Origin: Bacillota bacterium
GTDB lineage: Bacteria; Bacillota; Clostridia; Christensenellales; Christensenellaceae
Length of the DNA stretch: 64,000 bases
Direction: 5' to 3'
Assembly: GCA_023408315.1 (NCBI GenBank)
Contig: JAEYKI010000008.1
Coordinates: 1-64,000, forward strand
The notes under the pieces are model-generated. The model ran no database searches and had not been told where the DNA came from. It saw only the letters and a list, made by a program, of their open reading frames with translations. How positions within the stretch are numbered: the stretch's first letter is position 1; the number at the start of each line of letters is the position of its first letter. Of this stretch, positions 17,116-25,949 are shown piece after piece. The position numbers and the translations under genes were made by a program.

Positions 17116-17362
17116 AAATAAAACACCTCACTTAATACAGTAATTAAACGCAAGTATTTTTTTGGAATATGAAATTATGAAATATATAAAATGTATTTTA
17201 TTCCTGAATTTACTGTTTTAAGTTTACTTCTGTAGTGTTGCAGGTGTCAAGTGATTTTGTAATATTTTATATTGATTTTGCATTATTATGGCTTATAATT
17301 GTAATATTTAATACAAAATTGCATTATTATGCTTTTTAAAGCAATGCAATGCTTTCTTTGGA

Positions 17363-18385
17363 TTATTCAAATTCCACCGCCCCTTTCATATAGCTTTTGT
17401 CTCCATCCAGCATCATTTCATACGCGCGCCCAAGCTCCTCTGGCGCAAACCGGTGGGATATCAGCCCGTCCGCCGGAAGGGTACCGCTTGCGCAAGCATC
17501 CACAGCTTCCTGCATCAGGCCGTGTATGTCCGGGTAAAAGCCGGGGTGCACAAAATGCACCTGGGGGCAGCGGCACATCAACTCAAAACCAAGCTCGGGC
17601 GGCCACGCCTCCGGTTTATCGTAAACGGAGGACGCAACAATAACGCCCCTGTCCGTTTCGCCGGGCCGCTTGATCAGGTGGGCGGCGGCCAGCAGGCCGT
17701 TCAGGCTGCCGGTCAGTTCAACCGCGCGGTCAAACCCTGCTCCGCCCGTTATCTGCAAAGCGTCTGAAATGGCGTTTGCATCGGACGCATGAAAGGTGTG
17801 GGCCGCGCCGCATTTGCGTGCCAGCGCAAGGCGTTCCGTGCTCCTGTTGAAAGCCGCTATGTTTGCCGCACCCCTGGCGTGCAGCAGGGAGATGGCCAGC
17901 AGGCCCATATACCCGCACCCCACAACCGCCGTGCTGCCGCCCACAGGCGGCATTGCCGCGCGGGCAATGGCAAGGCTGCACATCACAGGCTCTGCAAGGC
18001 AGTTTTTAACCGGGACGCTGCCGGGCAGCTTGGCAAAGGGGGCAAACTCGCTTATTGTCACATGGGAGGCAAACGCGCCGCCGCAGGCGCCGGATATCCG
18101 GTCGCCCGGCGCAAAACGCGTCACTTGGCTGCCCACGCTCTCCACAATGCCGGTGGGTTCGTGCCCAAAGGCCGCGGGGTAGGGTATTTCGCTTGAGATG
18201 GCGGGGAAGCCAAGCGGGCCCCTGGGCAGAAAGGTTCCCTGGCCCAGGTAAACGGGCAGGTCGGACCGGCAGACCCCCGCAATGCTTATTTTTATCACCA
18301 TTTCATGTGGGCCGGGCTGGGGAATGGGCGCGGAGAAAACTTCTATTTTTTTAGGCGCTGTTACGCGCAACACAATCCTGTTCAT
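17363..18385 (-). CDS. zinc-dependent medium-chain alcohol dehydrogenase family protein
   Basis: A 340-residue MDR-family oxidoreductase. Catalytic zinc ligands are Cys39 (GVCRSD) and His75-Glu76 (GHE). The Rossmann motif is VVGCGYMG (154-161), followed by 'FNRSTERLALARKCGA', which is consistent with NAD(H) use. The four-cysteine structural-zinc loop of classical ADHs is not seen. Sorbitol/threonine-type dehydrogenases or a crotonyl-CoA reductase-like role are possible; the substrate is undetermined. AAGGAG precedes the ATG at 18385. It is on the same strand as the URO-D family gene but separated by about 250 AT-rich bases, so co-transcription is doubtful. Confidence 0.88.
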   Translation of the reverse strand: MNRIVLRVTAPKKIEVFSAPIPQPGPHEMVIKISIAGVCRSDLPVYLGQGTFLPRGPLGFPAISSEIPYPAAFGHEPTGIVESVGSQVTRFAPGDRISGACGGAFASHVTISEFAPFAKLPGSVPVKNCLAEPVMCSLAIARAAMPPVGGSTAVVGCGYMGLLAISLLHARGAANIAAFNRSTERLALARKCGAAHTFHASDANAISDALQITGGAGFDRAVELTGSLNGLLAAAHLIKRPGETDRGVIVASSVYDKPEAWPPELGFELMCRCPQVHFVHPGFYPDIHGLMQEAVDACASGTLPADGLISHRFAPEELGRAYEMMLDGDKSYMKGAVEFE

Positions 18386-18571
18386 GGGGCTATACTCCTT
18401 TATACACAGAATGTAGCGTATAATACTTTGTGTATATATTACAACAACAAAACGCGGGTGTCAAAGCAATGCTCCTGTGTTTTTTTTGTCATTAAAAAAC
18501 TCTTAAAATGAATGAAAAAAGTAAAGCCCGGACATCTGATAACCGATATACTGTTATATACGATTGAATCT

Positions 18572-18600
18572 TTGACTGTACGTACTGGTACGTATATAAT
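18572..18600 (+). promoter_or_regulatory. hicAB promoter with embedded inverted-repeat operator
   Basis: TTGACT (18572-18577), exactly 17 bases and TATAAT (18595-18600). The whole spacer is occupied by an inverted repeat TACGTAC-TG-GTACGTA (18579-18594). A dimeric HicB bound there would block RNA polymerase, which matches the known autoregulation of hicAB loci. Confidence 0.8.
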
Positions 18601-18621
18601 AAATGCCGGGGGTGAAATGGA

Positions 18622-18825
18622 ATGAAAGACAGCGAATTGATCAGGCTGCTTGGTTCCTATTGCGTCACGCTTAAACGGTCCGGCCATTCGCACGACCTGT
18701 ATTACAGCCCCATTACCGGCAAAACGTTCCCAGTGCCGCGCCATCCGTCGCAGGAGGTGCGCACAGGCACGCTGGAAGCCATACTGCGCCAGGCTGGCAT
18801 AGAAAGGAGCGCCGCGTATGCCTAA
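18622..18825 (+). CDS. hicA: HicA family mRNA interferase toxin
   Basis: A 67-residue protein with the HicA/YcfA double-stranded-RNA-binding-like fold signature: 'SELIRLL' at the start, the 'RSGHSHDLYYSP' segment carrying the putative catalytic histidine, and 'VRTGTLEAILRQAGI' at the end. HicA toxins cleave mRNA and are held inactive by HicB. The canonical glycine-serine-histidine-histidine segment is GHSH here, a small departure. A GGGGGTGA ribosome binding site precedes the ATG. The stop overlaps the hicB start by 8 bases, giving translational coupling. Confidence 0.85.
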   Translation: MKDSELIRLLGSYCVTLKRSGHSHDLYYSPITGKTFPVPRHPSQEVRTGTLEAILRQAGIERSAAYA

Positions 18826-19216
18826 AGTGCTGTATCCCGCCATATTCACAAAAGAAGGCGGCGGATATACCGTTTGTTTTCCGGATATGTCCGTCTGCAC
18901 CACCCAGGGCGATACCATTGTGGAAGCATACGAAATGGCTGCGGATTGCCTTGCGCTCTGCCTGTATGACCTGGAAGCAGAGAAAAAGCCCGTGCCTGCG
19001 CCGTCCGATATCCGCAGCATCAAGCAGGAGGGCGGGGATTCCTTTGTATCCTATGTCATGGCAGACCCCGCGGTTTACCGCCGCAGGTATGGCAGCCGAG
19101 CCGTTAAAAAGACTCTCACCATCCCCGAATGGCTCAATGAGATGGCAGAGGAGCAGGGCGTGAATTATTCGCAGATTTTGCAGGCCGCATTGAAAGAGAA
19201 GCTGGGGGTTAAGTAA
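18818..19216 (+). CDS. hicB: HicB family antitoxin
   Basis: A 132-residue protein. The N-terminal partially degraded RNase H-like domain reads 'YPAIFTKEGGGYTVCFPD' and 'CTTQGDTIVEAYEMAADCLALCLYD'. The C-terminal part (about residues 93-130, 'KKTLTIPEWLNEMAEEQG') is a ribbon-helix-helix-type DNA-binding domain. It neutralises HicA and probably represses the operon by binding the operator in the promoter spacer. It starts inside hicA, after GAAAGGAGCG. Confidence 0.88.
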   Translation: MPKVLYPAIFTKEGGGYTVCFPDMSVCTTQGDTIVEAYEMAADCLALCLYDLEAEKKPVPAPSDIRSIKQEGGDSFVSYVMADPAVYRRRYGSRAVKKTLTIPEWLNEMAEEQGVNYSQILQAALKEKLGVK

Positions 19217-19241
19217 ATTTTGAAACTTTTTCTTTTTTAAA

Positions 19242-19316
19242 GGCTCTGTTGGTATTTTCTGTTGGTATTCACGTTTAGGGCGGAAAAATATAAAGTTAAA
19301 AATGAACAGAGCCCTT
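19242..19316 (+). terminator. possible terminator after hicAB
   Basis: GGCTCTGTT (19242-19250) pairs perfectly with AACAGAGCC (19305-19313) across a loop of over 50 bases and is followed by CTTTTATATTT. The long loop makes it a weak candidate. The loop holds a direct repeat of CTGTTGGTATT. Confidence 0.4.
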
Positions 19317-19371
19317 TTATATTTAACACAAAATACAGAATAAACTAAAAAATAAATTCAAGTAATTTTGC

Positions 19372-19389
19372 CTCCCTCTACAGAGGGAG
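19372..19389. repeat. short palindrome CTCCCTCT/AGAGGGAG (interspersed-repeat fragment)
   Basis: A perfect 8-base stem with a two-base loop in the roughly 300-base gap between hicB and the sugar kinase. The same CCTCCCTCT core recurs near 52205, and a related larger element is at 43350-43455. These look like pieces of a clostridial miniature repeat. The rest of the gap holds no gene that I can support. Confidence 0.5.
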
Positions 19390-19515
19390 CCTGGAATGAA
19401 GCAAATAGAATGATTTGGGCTTATCAGAAATAGCACTGATTCATTACCAACACTCTGTTTTAACAAAGCCTTTTTAAAAGAAAAGGCATGGAAAAAATAG
19501 GAAAGGAATACCCAG

Positions 19516-20436
19516 ATGATTTATACCGTATACCTGAACCCGACAATAGACAAAACAATGTACCTGCGCGAATTTCAGTACGGCAAAACAAACCGGCCAT
19601 ACCGCGTGGTTGTGGACGGCGCGGGCAAAGCCATCAACGCGGCCATTGTGCTTGCGGTGCTTGGGCAGCGGGTAGGCGTCATTGGGTTTTCGCATACAGA
19701 CGGCGGCATTATACGCGCGCGGCTGGAAGAAGTGCATATACCGTACGACTTTGTGGAAACGGAAGGCCGGAGCCGCGTCAACATCAAGCTGTTTGACGAG
19801 AAAAAAAGCACCATTACAGAGATTAACGAATCCGGCAGCCGGGCGGACCACAAAAACCTGCGTGCGGTTGCGGCTAAAATTTACGCAACTGCGCAAACTG
19901 GGGACATGGTGATACTGACGGGCAGCCTGCCAGAGGGATGTGGCAGCCATTATTACGAGGAACTGATTGAAGACCTGAAAACCAAGGGCGTGCGCTGCGT
20001 GCTGGACGCGTCCGGCGACGCGCTGCGGCAGGGCCTGCGTGCTTCGCCGTACTTCATTAAGCCAAACAGGGACGAGCTGTGCGAGCTCTTCGGCGTAAAA
20101 AACGCCGGGCTGTATGAGCTTGCCAAAATGGCGGCGGAGCTTGCGGACGGGGGCGTGCGGTACGTAATGGTTTCCATGGGAAGCGAAGGCGCGTTGCTTA
20201 CAAACGGCATGGAAGTGTTGTATGCAGAGGCGCCCAAAGTAGAGGTGAAGTCCACTGTGGGGGCGGGGGATACCATGCTGGCCGCCGCTGCGGTGCTTCT
20301 TGACAATTCCATGGAAAAAGCTTTACAATCAGGAGTGGCGGCGGCCTCCGCGTCCTGCATGCAGGAAGGGACCCGCCTGATGAAGAGGTCGGACTACCAA
20401 AAGTTTTTGGATGAAATAAAGGTAACAGAACTATGA
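19516..20436 (+). CDS. 1-phosphofructokinase family (PfkB) hexose kinase
   Basis: A 306-residue PfkB-family sugar kinase. Visible motifs are the N-terminal 'TVYLNPTIDKTMYL', 'GAGKAINAAIVLAVLG', 'LTGSLPEG', 'IKPNRDELCELFG' and the C-terminal catalytic signature 'STVGAGDTMLAA' with the base Asp. Length and motifs fit FruK/LacC-type enzymes that phosphorylate a phosphorylated ketohexose at C1 or C6. No PTS gene is nearby, so the substrate is open. Its stop overlaps the pyruvate kinase start (ATGA), so the pair forms a glycolytic operon. Confidence 0.9.
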   Translation: MIYTVYLNPTIDKTMYLREFQYGKTNRPYRVVVDGAGKAINAAIVLAVLGQRVGVIGFSHTDGGIIRARLEEVHIPYDFVETEGRSRVNIKLFDEKKSTITEINESGSRADHKNLRAVAAKIYATAQTGDMVILTGSLPEGCGSHYYEELIEDLKTKGVRCVLDASGDALRQGLRASPYFIKPNRDELCELFGVKNAGLYELAKMAAELADGGVRYVMVSMGSEGALLTNGMEVLYAEAPKVEVKSTVGAGDTMLAAAAVLLDNSMEKALQSGVAAASASCMQEGTRLMKRSDYQKFLDEIKVTEL

Positions 20437-22172
20437 TGAGAAGAACAAAAATCGTATGCACGCTTGGCCCGGCAACGGAGTCCAAAAGCGTGCTGCAGGA
20501 GCTTGTGCAAGCCGGAATGGACGTTGCCAGGTTCAACTTTTCCCACGGAACACACGAATCACAAGCCAAAATGCTTGAAAGCCTGCGCGCCGTACCCGGC
20601 GGCTCCCAGGTGGCGACTCTGCTGGACACAAAGGGCCCGGAGATTCGCATAGGGTATTTTAAAGACGGCAAGGTAGAACTCAAAGAAGGCGCGGAATTCA
20701 CCCTAACCACGCGGGACGTGAAGGGCAGCGCTTCCATTGTATCCGTCACGTTCGCAGATCTGCCCAAGGATGTTGCAGAAGGCGCGCGTATATTGCTGGC
20801 GGACGGGCTGATTGAATTAAAAGTGCTGCACAAAACCGATACGGATATTACGTGCCGGGTGGTGAACGGCGGCGAACTTTCGGACCAGAAGGGTGTAAAC
20901 CTGCCCGGTTCCTGCCTGTCCATGCCGTTTGTGAGCGACAAAGACAAGGCGGACATTGAATTTGCCGCGCAGGCGGGCTTCGATTTTATTGCGGCTTCCT
21001 TTACGCGCACTGCGGACGACATTCTGGCCATACGCGCCATACTGGAGAAATGCCACGGCAGGCAGATACGCATTATTGCAAAGATAGAAAATTCGCAGGG
21101 TGTTGCGGACATAGACGATATCATCCGGGTATCGGACGGCATTATGATCGCGCGGGGAGACCTGGGGGTGGAAGTCCCCCTGGAAGAACTGCCCATGATC
21201 CAGAAAACCCTGATCAAAAAAGTATACCACGCGGGCAAGGTGGCCATTACGGCCACGCAAATGCTGGAAAGCATGATCAACCACCCGCGTCCCACGCGCG
21301 CGGAGGCGACGGACGTTGCCAACGCCATATACGACGGGACCAGCGCCATCATGCTCTCGGGCGAGACGGCTGCCGGGCAGTACCCGGTGGAGTCGGTCCG
21401 CACCATGGCGCGTATTGCGCAGCGCACGGAATCTGATATAGATTACCGCCGCAGGTTCAAGGCGATAGACCTTGCCATCATCCCGGATGTAACAAACGCC
21501 ATATCCCACGCGGCGTGCACCACGGCATACGAGGTGGGGGCGGCCGCTGTTATCGCGGTAACGCACTCCGGCTCCACGGCGCGCATGATCTCCAAGTTCA
21601 GGCCGTCCATGCCCATTCTGGGCTGTTCGCCCGTAGATGTTGTGCTGCGGCAGATGAAGATGTCCTGGGGCGTTATTCCCGTGCACGTGGACCATGCCGA
21701 AAATTCGGACGAGCTGTTCGAGCTGGCAGTAACCAGCGCGCAAAAGAAAGGCCTGATAACAAACGGGGACGTGGTGGTTATTACGGGCGGCGTTCCTCTT
21801 GGCATGTCCGGCACCACAAACATGCTCAAAGTGCATCTGGTGGGCAATGTGCTTTTAAAAGGGACGGGCGTAAACGCGCTGGAGGCGGTGGCGCCCCTGT
21901 GCATTGCGCAGACCGAGGAGGAAGCCAAGGCAAAATTTAAGGATGGGGACATTTTGGTGATGCCCTATACAACAAACGAACTGCTGCACATTATGAAGCG
22001 GGCAAGCGGCATAGTTACGGAGGAAGCGGGCTCGGATTCCCACGCGGCCATTGTGGGAATGGCTCTTGACATACCGGTGGTGGTGGGCGCGTATAACGCG
22101 TCGCACGTACTTAAAAGCGGCATGATCGTCCGCCTGGACGCTAAGAACGGCATGATCTGCAACACGGACTGA
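20433..22172 (+). CDS. pyk: pyruvate kinase with C-terminal PEP-utilising domain
   Basis: A 579-residue enzyme converting PEP and ADP to pyruvate and ATP. The classic core is complete: 'RTKIVCTLGPATES', 'ARFNFSHG', 'DTKGPEIR', 'GDLGVEVP' and 'TATQMLESM'. Residues from about 480 add the extra PEP-utiliser mobile domain of Bacillus-type pyruvate kinases, including 'GIVTEEAGSDSHAAIVGM'. The start overlaps the kinase gene by four bases. The DUF2156 gene follows 13 bases later on the same strand. Confidence 0.97.
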   Translation: MMRRTKIVCTLGPATESKSVLQELVQAGMDVARFNFSHGTHESQAKMLESLRAVPGGSQVATLLDTKGPEIRIGYFKDGKVELKEGAEFTLTTRDVKGSASIVSVTFADLPKDVAEGARILLADGLIELKVLHKTDTDITCRVVNGGELSDQKGVNLPGSCLSMPFVSDKDKADIEFAAQAGFDFIAASFTRTADDILAIRAILEKCHGRQIRIIAKIENSQGVADIDDIIRVSDGIMIARGDLGVEVPLEELPMIQKTLIKKVYHAGKVAITATQMLESMINHPRPTRAEATDVANAIYDGTSAIMLSGETAAGQYPVESVRTMARIAQRTESDIDYRRRFKAIDLAIIPDVTNAISHAACTTAYEVGAAAVIAVTHSGSTARMISKFRPSMPILGCSPVDVVLRQMKMSWGVIPVHVDHAENSDELFELAVTSAQKKGLITNGDVVVITGGVPLGMSGTTNMLKVHLVGNVLLKGTGVNALEAVAPLCIAQTEEEAKAKFKDGDILVMPYTTNELLHIMKRASGIVTEEAGSDSHAAIVGMALDIPVVVGAYNASHVLKSGMIVRLDAKNGMICNTD

Positions 22173-22185
22173 TTGGCGGGACTGT

Positions 22186-23088
22186 ATGCTGGAATTTAAA
22201 AAACTTGAGATAAAAGACAAGCAAATTTTTGAGAGCTATATGAACGGGCACGGATACAGGCATTCGGAAGCCTCTTTTTCCAACCTGTTCATATGGCAGA
22301 ACGCGTGGAATATAGAGTGGGCCGAGGATGGAGAAGCGCTGTACATGAAGATGGAAGGCGACGCTTACCGGCCTTTTTTCTTGCCGCCGTATTTAAAGGA
22401 CTGGTCAAAGTCCTGCCAGCCCCACATGAAAAAGGTGGAGCAATACATGCAGAACGCCTCCGGCGGCTTTTATGTAAAATGCGCAATCCCGGAGATGGTG
22501 CAGAAAATTATAGAAGACTGCGGCAGGCGCTACCGGTTTGCTTACGACGCCGCCAATTCAGAATACGTGTACAACACGGCAGACCTGGCCCGGCTGGAGG
22601 GCAAGAAATACCACGCAAAGCGCAACCACATCAACGCGTTTTTAAAGCGCCATACCTTTGAATTTTATGACTACAGCAGTGAATGGCAGGAAGCCTGCCT
22701 GCAGATACACAATTCCTGGATGGAAGAGCACAGGGATTCCACAGAAAAAGATGTGGCGGACGAGCTTGTGGCAACATCCCGCGCGCTTATGTATTTTGAA
22801 CAGCTTAATTTTACCGGCTGCGTCATTGTGGCGGACGGCGTTCCCGCCGCCTTCAGCATGGGGGAGCGCATCAGCCCGGATACAGCCATTATCCACATAG
22901 AAAAAGCGTGCTGCGGCTTTGACGGCTTATACCAGCTCATCAACCGGGAGTTTGCCGCCAGGCGCTTTGCGGACACAAGCTTCATCAACCGCGCGGAAGA
23001 CATGGGCATGGAAGGCCTTAGGCGCGCGAAACTCTCTTATTATCCGGCGTTCATGCTCAAAAGGTATGACTGCCTGCTGGGAGGCTGA
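22186..23088 (+). CDS. DUF2156 / phosphatidylglycerol lysyltransferase C-terminal-domain-like protein
   Basis: A 300-residue protein matching the DUF2156 pattern: 'SFSNLFIWQNAWNIEW' near the N-terminus, 'KYHAKRNHINAF', and a GNAT-like C-terminal half with 'CVIVADGVPAAFSMGE' and 'YQLINREFA'. The fold is shared with the catalytic domain of MprF-type aminoacyl-tRNA-dependent transferases, but no membrane flippase part is present. It is probably a cytosolic acyl or aminoacyl transferase of unknown substrate. It ends one base before the next gene, a GNAT, forming a two-acyltransferase pair downstream of pyk. Confidence 0.82.
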   Translation: MLEFKKLEIKDKQIFESYMNGHGYRHSEASFSNLFIWQNAWNIEWAEDGEALYMKMEGDAYRPFFLPPYLKDWSKSCQPHMKKVEQYMQNASGGFYVKCAIPEMVQKIIEDCGRRYRFAYDAANSEYVYNTADLARLEGKKYHAKRNHINAFLKRHTFEFYDYSSEWQEACLQIHNSWMEEHRDSTEKDVADELVATSRALMYFEQLNFTGCVIVADGVPAAFSMGERISPDTAIIHIEKACCGFDGLYQLINREFAARRFADTSFINRAEDMGMEGLRRAKLSYYPAFMLKRYDCLLGG

Positions 23089-23089
23089 A

Positions 23090-24139
23090 ATGGTTCTGCG
23101 CAAACTGACCCGGGAGGATATTCCCGCGGCAAAACAACTGTGGATGGAGGCCTTTGGCGATTCCGAGGAGTTTGTGCGCTATTATTTCGCCAATAAAATG
23201 AAGCTTAAAAACACCATGGGCGCGTTTATAAAAGGCAGCCTGGCGGGGGATATTACAATGCAGGAGATGCTGGTGCGTATCCGCGGCGCAAACATTAAAA
23301 CAGGGTTTCTGGCCGGGTGCGCCACAGCAGAAAAACACCGCAACCAGGGGATCATGCAGCGCCTTCTGGCGGCGCAGATGCGCGCCATGAACAGAGAGGG
23401 GTACGCCCTTTGCCACCTGCACCCGTTTCTGCATGCGTTTTACCGTAAATTTGGCTGGGAAACGGTTTCTTATATGTACTATAATGTACAAAAAGAAAAA
23501 AATACTACAGAAATTATAAAATTTCCTAAAGAAAATCCGAAGGATTTCGATAGATTATACAAAATGTATTGCGGCTTTTGCGCAAAAGCGGACGGATATT
23601 TTATCCGCACCCCGCGCGAAATGGCAATCCGCCTGCAGGAGCACGCGATAGACGGCGGCGGCATTCTGGAAACGGACGGCGCATATGCCTTGTATTTTGA
23701 GCAGGATGAAGGCCTGGACGTAATAGAATTTGCCTGGCGGGAAGAACAGGACAGGGAAGAGATGCTGGGCATTCTGGCGCGCAGCGGCCAAAATATTGCG
23801 TATTACACGCCGGATTTTTGCGCAGAGCTGGGGGAAGCGGAAGAATACACCATGATGCGCGTGGTGAACGTGCAACGGCTGCTTGAAAAATTGCAGCTTT
23901 CTAATTGCAAATTCACCATAAAGGTGCAGGATGAGTTTTTGCCGTGGAACAACGTTTCGCTGGTTTGCGAATACGCGCAACAAAACGCAAAAATAGCGTC
24001 ATACAGCGGAAAATCGCCTGATATAGAGGCGGACATACGTGAACTGGCCCGCCTTGCGGCCGGGAAAACGGCGGGAAACTCCGGCCCGGCAAATGAAATT
24101 TTTAAAAAACAAAGGACCGTTTTTTTCAACAAATACTAG
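23090..24139 (+). CDS. GNAT family N-acetyltransferase (Eis-like)
   Basis: A 349-residue protein. The N-terminal GNAT domain shows 'GCATAEKHRNQGIMQRLL', the acetyl-CoA pyrophosphate loop, and 'LHPFLHAFYRKFGWE'. The remaining ~200 residues form a second, more divergent domain, as in Eis-type and sterol-carrier-containing acetyltransferases. The ATG at 23090 directly follows the DUF2156 stop (one base gap) and has GGGAGG upstream. The substrate is unknown; an amine or aminoglycoside-like acceptor is typical for the architecture. Confidence 0.83.
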   Translation: MVLRKLTREDIPAAKQLWMEAFGDSEEFVRYYFANKMKLKNTMGAFIKGSLAGDITMQEMLVRIRGANIKTGFLAGCATAEKHRNQGIMQRLLAAQMRAMNREGYALCHLHPFLHAFYRKFGWETVSYMYYNVQKEKNTTEIIKFPKENPKDFDRLYKMYCGFCAKADGYFIRTPREMAIRLQEHAIDGGGILETDGAYALYFEQDEGLDVIEFAWREEQDREEMLGILARSGQNIAYYTPDFCAELGEAEEYTMMRVVNVQRLLEKLQLSNCKFTIKVQDEFLPWNNVSLVCEYAQQNAKIASYSGKSPDIEADIRELARLAAGKTAGNSGPANEIFKKQRTVFFNKY

Positions 24140-24148
24140 AAAAATCTC

Positions 24149-24177
24149 TTGTATTCGTGAAATGAAAGGTGTATAGT
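24149..24177 (+). promoter_or_regulatory. putative promoter of the ATP synthase operon
   Basis: TTGTAT (24149-24154), a 17-base spacer and TATAGT (24172-24177). The predicted start near 24184 excludes the in-frame GTG at 24169 and supports the ATG at 24211 as the first start of the operon. Confidence 0.5.
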
Positions 24178-24210
24178 GATACTAATTTTATAACTTGCAG
24201 GTATATTGCG

Positions 24211-24498
24211 ATGTGGGGTTTGTTTGTAGGAATTGGGCTTGGCCTCTTGCAGGTGCTCTTGCTCAGAAAAACAGTTACATTAATGCTTGGGAACTCGTCA
24301 AACGGTCCTGTAACCGCGGTGCTGATTACAGTATTAAAGCTGGCTGCAATATTGGGCGTTTTGCTGTTGCTTACATTTACGGTGGGAATAGAACCCATGC
24401 TTTGGGCGGTTGGCGCCATGGTTGTCATCATGATCGCGCATCCTGTCTATCTCAACATTAAACAGGCAAAGAAATCCCGGCAGGAGGTAGATAAGTAA
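24211..24498 (+). CDS. atpI: AtpI-like small membrane protein of the ATP synthase operon
   Basis: A 95-residue protein with four hydrophobic stretches and a basic C-terminus. Its place just before atpB is that of AtpI/ATP synthase protein I, which helps c-ring assembly in other bacteria. Sequence support is weak because this family is very divergent, so the assignment rests largely on context. The ATG at 24211 is preferred over the GTG at 24169 because of the promoter position. The stop overlaps the atpB start (TAATG). Confidence 0.7.
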   Translation: MWGLFVGIGLGLLQVLLLRKTVTLMLGNSSNGPVTAVLITVLKLAAILGVLLLLTFTVGIEPMLWAVGAMVVIMIAHPVYLNIKQAKKSRQEVDK

Positions 24499-25172
24499 TG
24501 GAAGTTGCAGGCGTAGCACCGCATAAGATAGACTTTTTCGGCCTGCAGATCAACCAGACAGTTGTTACCGCCTGGTGCGTCACTTTGGGCATACTTGTTT
24601 TTTCTCTTATCGTTCGGTATTATTGTTATCCCCGGTTCAAGGCTGTGCCTTCCGGCATCCAGTTGTTTCTTGAGTTCATGGTCAGCATGGTGCAGCGCTT
24701 TTCCAAAAGCGTGCTGGGCGAATATGGCACGCCCATAGCGCCGTATATCATGACGCTTGCGCTGTTCCTGATTATCAGCGGCATGACGGATCTGGCCGGC
24801 GTCAGAATTCCGGCGACAGACCTTAATTTCACCGTCAGTATCGCCCTTATAACCTTTATTCTTATCTTTGTATTTGGAATACGCTACAAGGGCGTTAAGG
24901 CCACCGTTACGGGCTATGCGCATCCTGTGGCTTTTATTGCGCCTTTCCGCGTGATATCTGATATCATTATTCCGGTATCGCTCTCTTTTCGAATGTTCGG
25001 CAACATGTTCGCCGGGCTGATGATCATGGACCTTGTTTATGCCGCAATGGGGACGTTCGCCATTGGTGTTCCGGCGGCAATGAGCCTGTATTTCACACTG
25101 TTCGACGTGGCAATGCAGACGTTTGTATTTATGATGCTTACCCTTTCCTACATCAAGGAAAAGGTTGAATAA
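24498..25172 (+). CDS. atpB: F0F1 ATP synthase subunit a
   Basis: A 224-residue polytopic subunit that forms the two ion half-channels next to the c-ring. The essential arginine lies in 'SLSFRMFGNMFAGLMIM', matching the family motif around Arg210 of E. coli. 'DLAGVRIPATDLNFTVSIAL' is the usual preceding segment. The start overlaps the atpI stop by one base. atpE follows 30 bases later behind AAGGAGG. Confidence 0.95.
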   Translation: MEVAGVAPHKIDFFGLQINQTVVTAWCVTLGILVFSLIVRYYCYPRFKAVPSGIQLFLEFMVSMVQRFSKSVLGEYGTPIAPYIMTLALFLIISGMTDLAGVRIPATDLNFTVSIALITFILIFVFGIRYKGVKATVTGYAHPVAFIAPFRVISDIIIPVSLSFRMFGNMFAGLMIMDLVYAAMGTFAIGVPAAMSLYFTLFDVAMQTFVFMMLTLSYIKEKVE

Positions 25173-25202
25173 CAAAAGCTAACTTAAGGAGGAATCATTC
25201 TC

Positions 25203-25436
25203 ATGGCAGATGCAGGATTAATTGCAATAGGAGCAGCAATAGCGGTATTCACAGGCGTTGGCGCTGGTATCGGTATAGGTATAGCGGCAGGCAAGGCGTG
25301 CGAAGCCATTGCGCGCCAACCCGAAGTGGGCGGCAGAATCACCACCACCATGCTGCTTGGTATGGCGCTGGCAGAATCCACCGCAATCTACGGCCTGGTT
25401 GTAGCCATTATTCTTCTGTTTACATTCGGCAAATAA
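25203..25436 (+). CDS. atpE: F0F1 ATP synthase subunit c
   Basis: A 77-residue hairpin proteolipid: a glycine-rich helix 1 ('GVGAGIGIGIAAGKA'), the polar loop 'ARQPE', and helix 2 with the ion-carrying Glu in 'MALAESTAIYG'. The E-S-T-x-x-Y pattern is that of Na+-binding c subunits, but the helix-1 glutamine typical of Na+ rings (GQGYAAGK) is Ile here (GIGIAAGK). Coupling-ion identity is therefore ambiguous. Confidence 0.96.
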   Translation: MADAGLIAIGAAIAVFTGVGAGIGIGIAAGKACEAIARQPEVGGRITTTMLLGMALAESTAIYGLVVAIILLFTFGK

Positions 25437-25458
25437 AATTGATTAAGTAGGTGTTACT

Positions 25459-25947
25459 ATGTCGGGATTAGGTATAGAGCTGCAATCAGTTTTGCTCCAC
25501 CTGGTCAATATGGGCATTGTTTTTCTCATTGTGTGGAAACTGCTGTATAAGCCTGTCGCCCGCTTTATGGAGCAGCGCAAAAATCAGATTAAGAAGCAGA
25601 TTGAAGAAGCAGCCGCCAAACAGGCCGAAGCGGAACAGTTAAAAGCAAGGTACGATGAAATGGTGCTGAATGCGCAAAGCCTGGCGGCCGATCTGATAGA
25701 AAAAAGCAAGGCCGCCGCAGACGGCCAGGCACGGCAGATTATTGTTTCTGCGCAGGCCACGGCAAGCGAATACATGAGCCGTTCCAAACGGGATGTCCAG
25801 TTGCTTAAATCCAGGGCAAGAGATGAAATGCGCGGTGAGATCACAGACATGGCGGTGCAGATTGCCCGCAAGATCTTAAGGCGCGAGGTTTCGCCCGAGG
25901 ACAACAAAGAAATAATAGAAAGCTATTTTAGCGGGAAGGAGATTTAA
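25459..25947 (+). CDS. atpF: F0F1 ATP synthase subunit b
   Basis: A 162-residue protein. One N-terminal membrane helix ('LVNMGIVFLIVWKLLYKPV') is followed by a long Ala/Lys/Glu-rich helix, as in normal b subunits of the peripheral stalk. Its length is ordinary, so the delta N-terminal domain is not fused here as it is in mycobacteria. Its stop is two bases before the next start, leaving no room for a separate delta gene. Confidence 0.94.
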   Translation: MSGLGIELQSVLLHLVNMGIVFLIVWKLLYKPVARFMEQRKNQIKKQIEEAAAKQAEAEQLKARYDEMVLNAQSLAADLIEKSKAAADGQARQIIVSAQATASEYMSRSKRDVQLLKSRARDEMRGEITDMAVQIARKILRREVSPEDNKEIIESYFSGKEI

Positions 25948-25949
25948 GC

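Noticed and set aside
20198..21427. 409-codon minus-strand frame opposite pyk
   Set aside because: Ser/Thr/Pro-rich shadow of pyruvate kinase.
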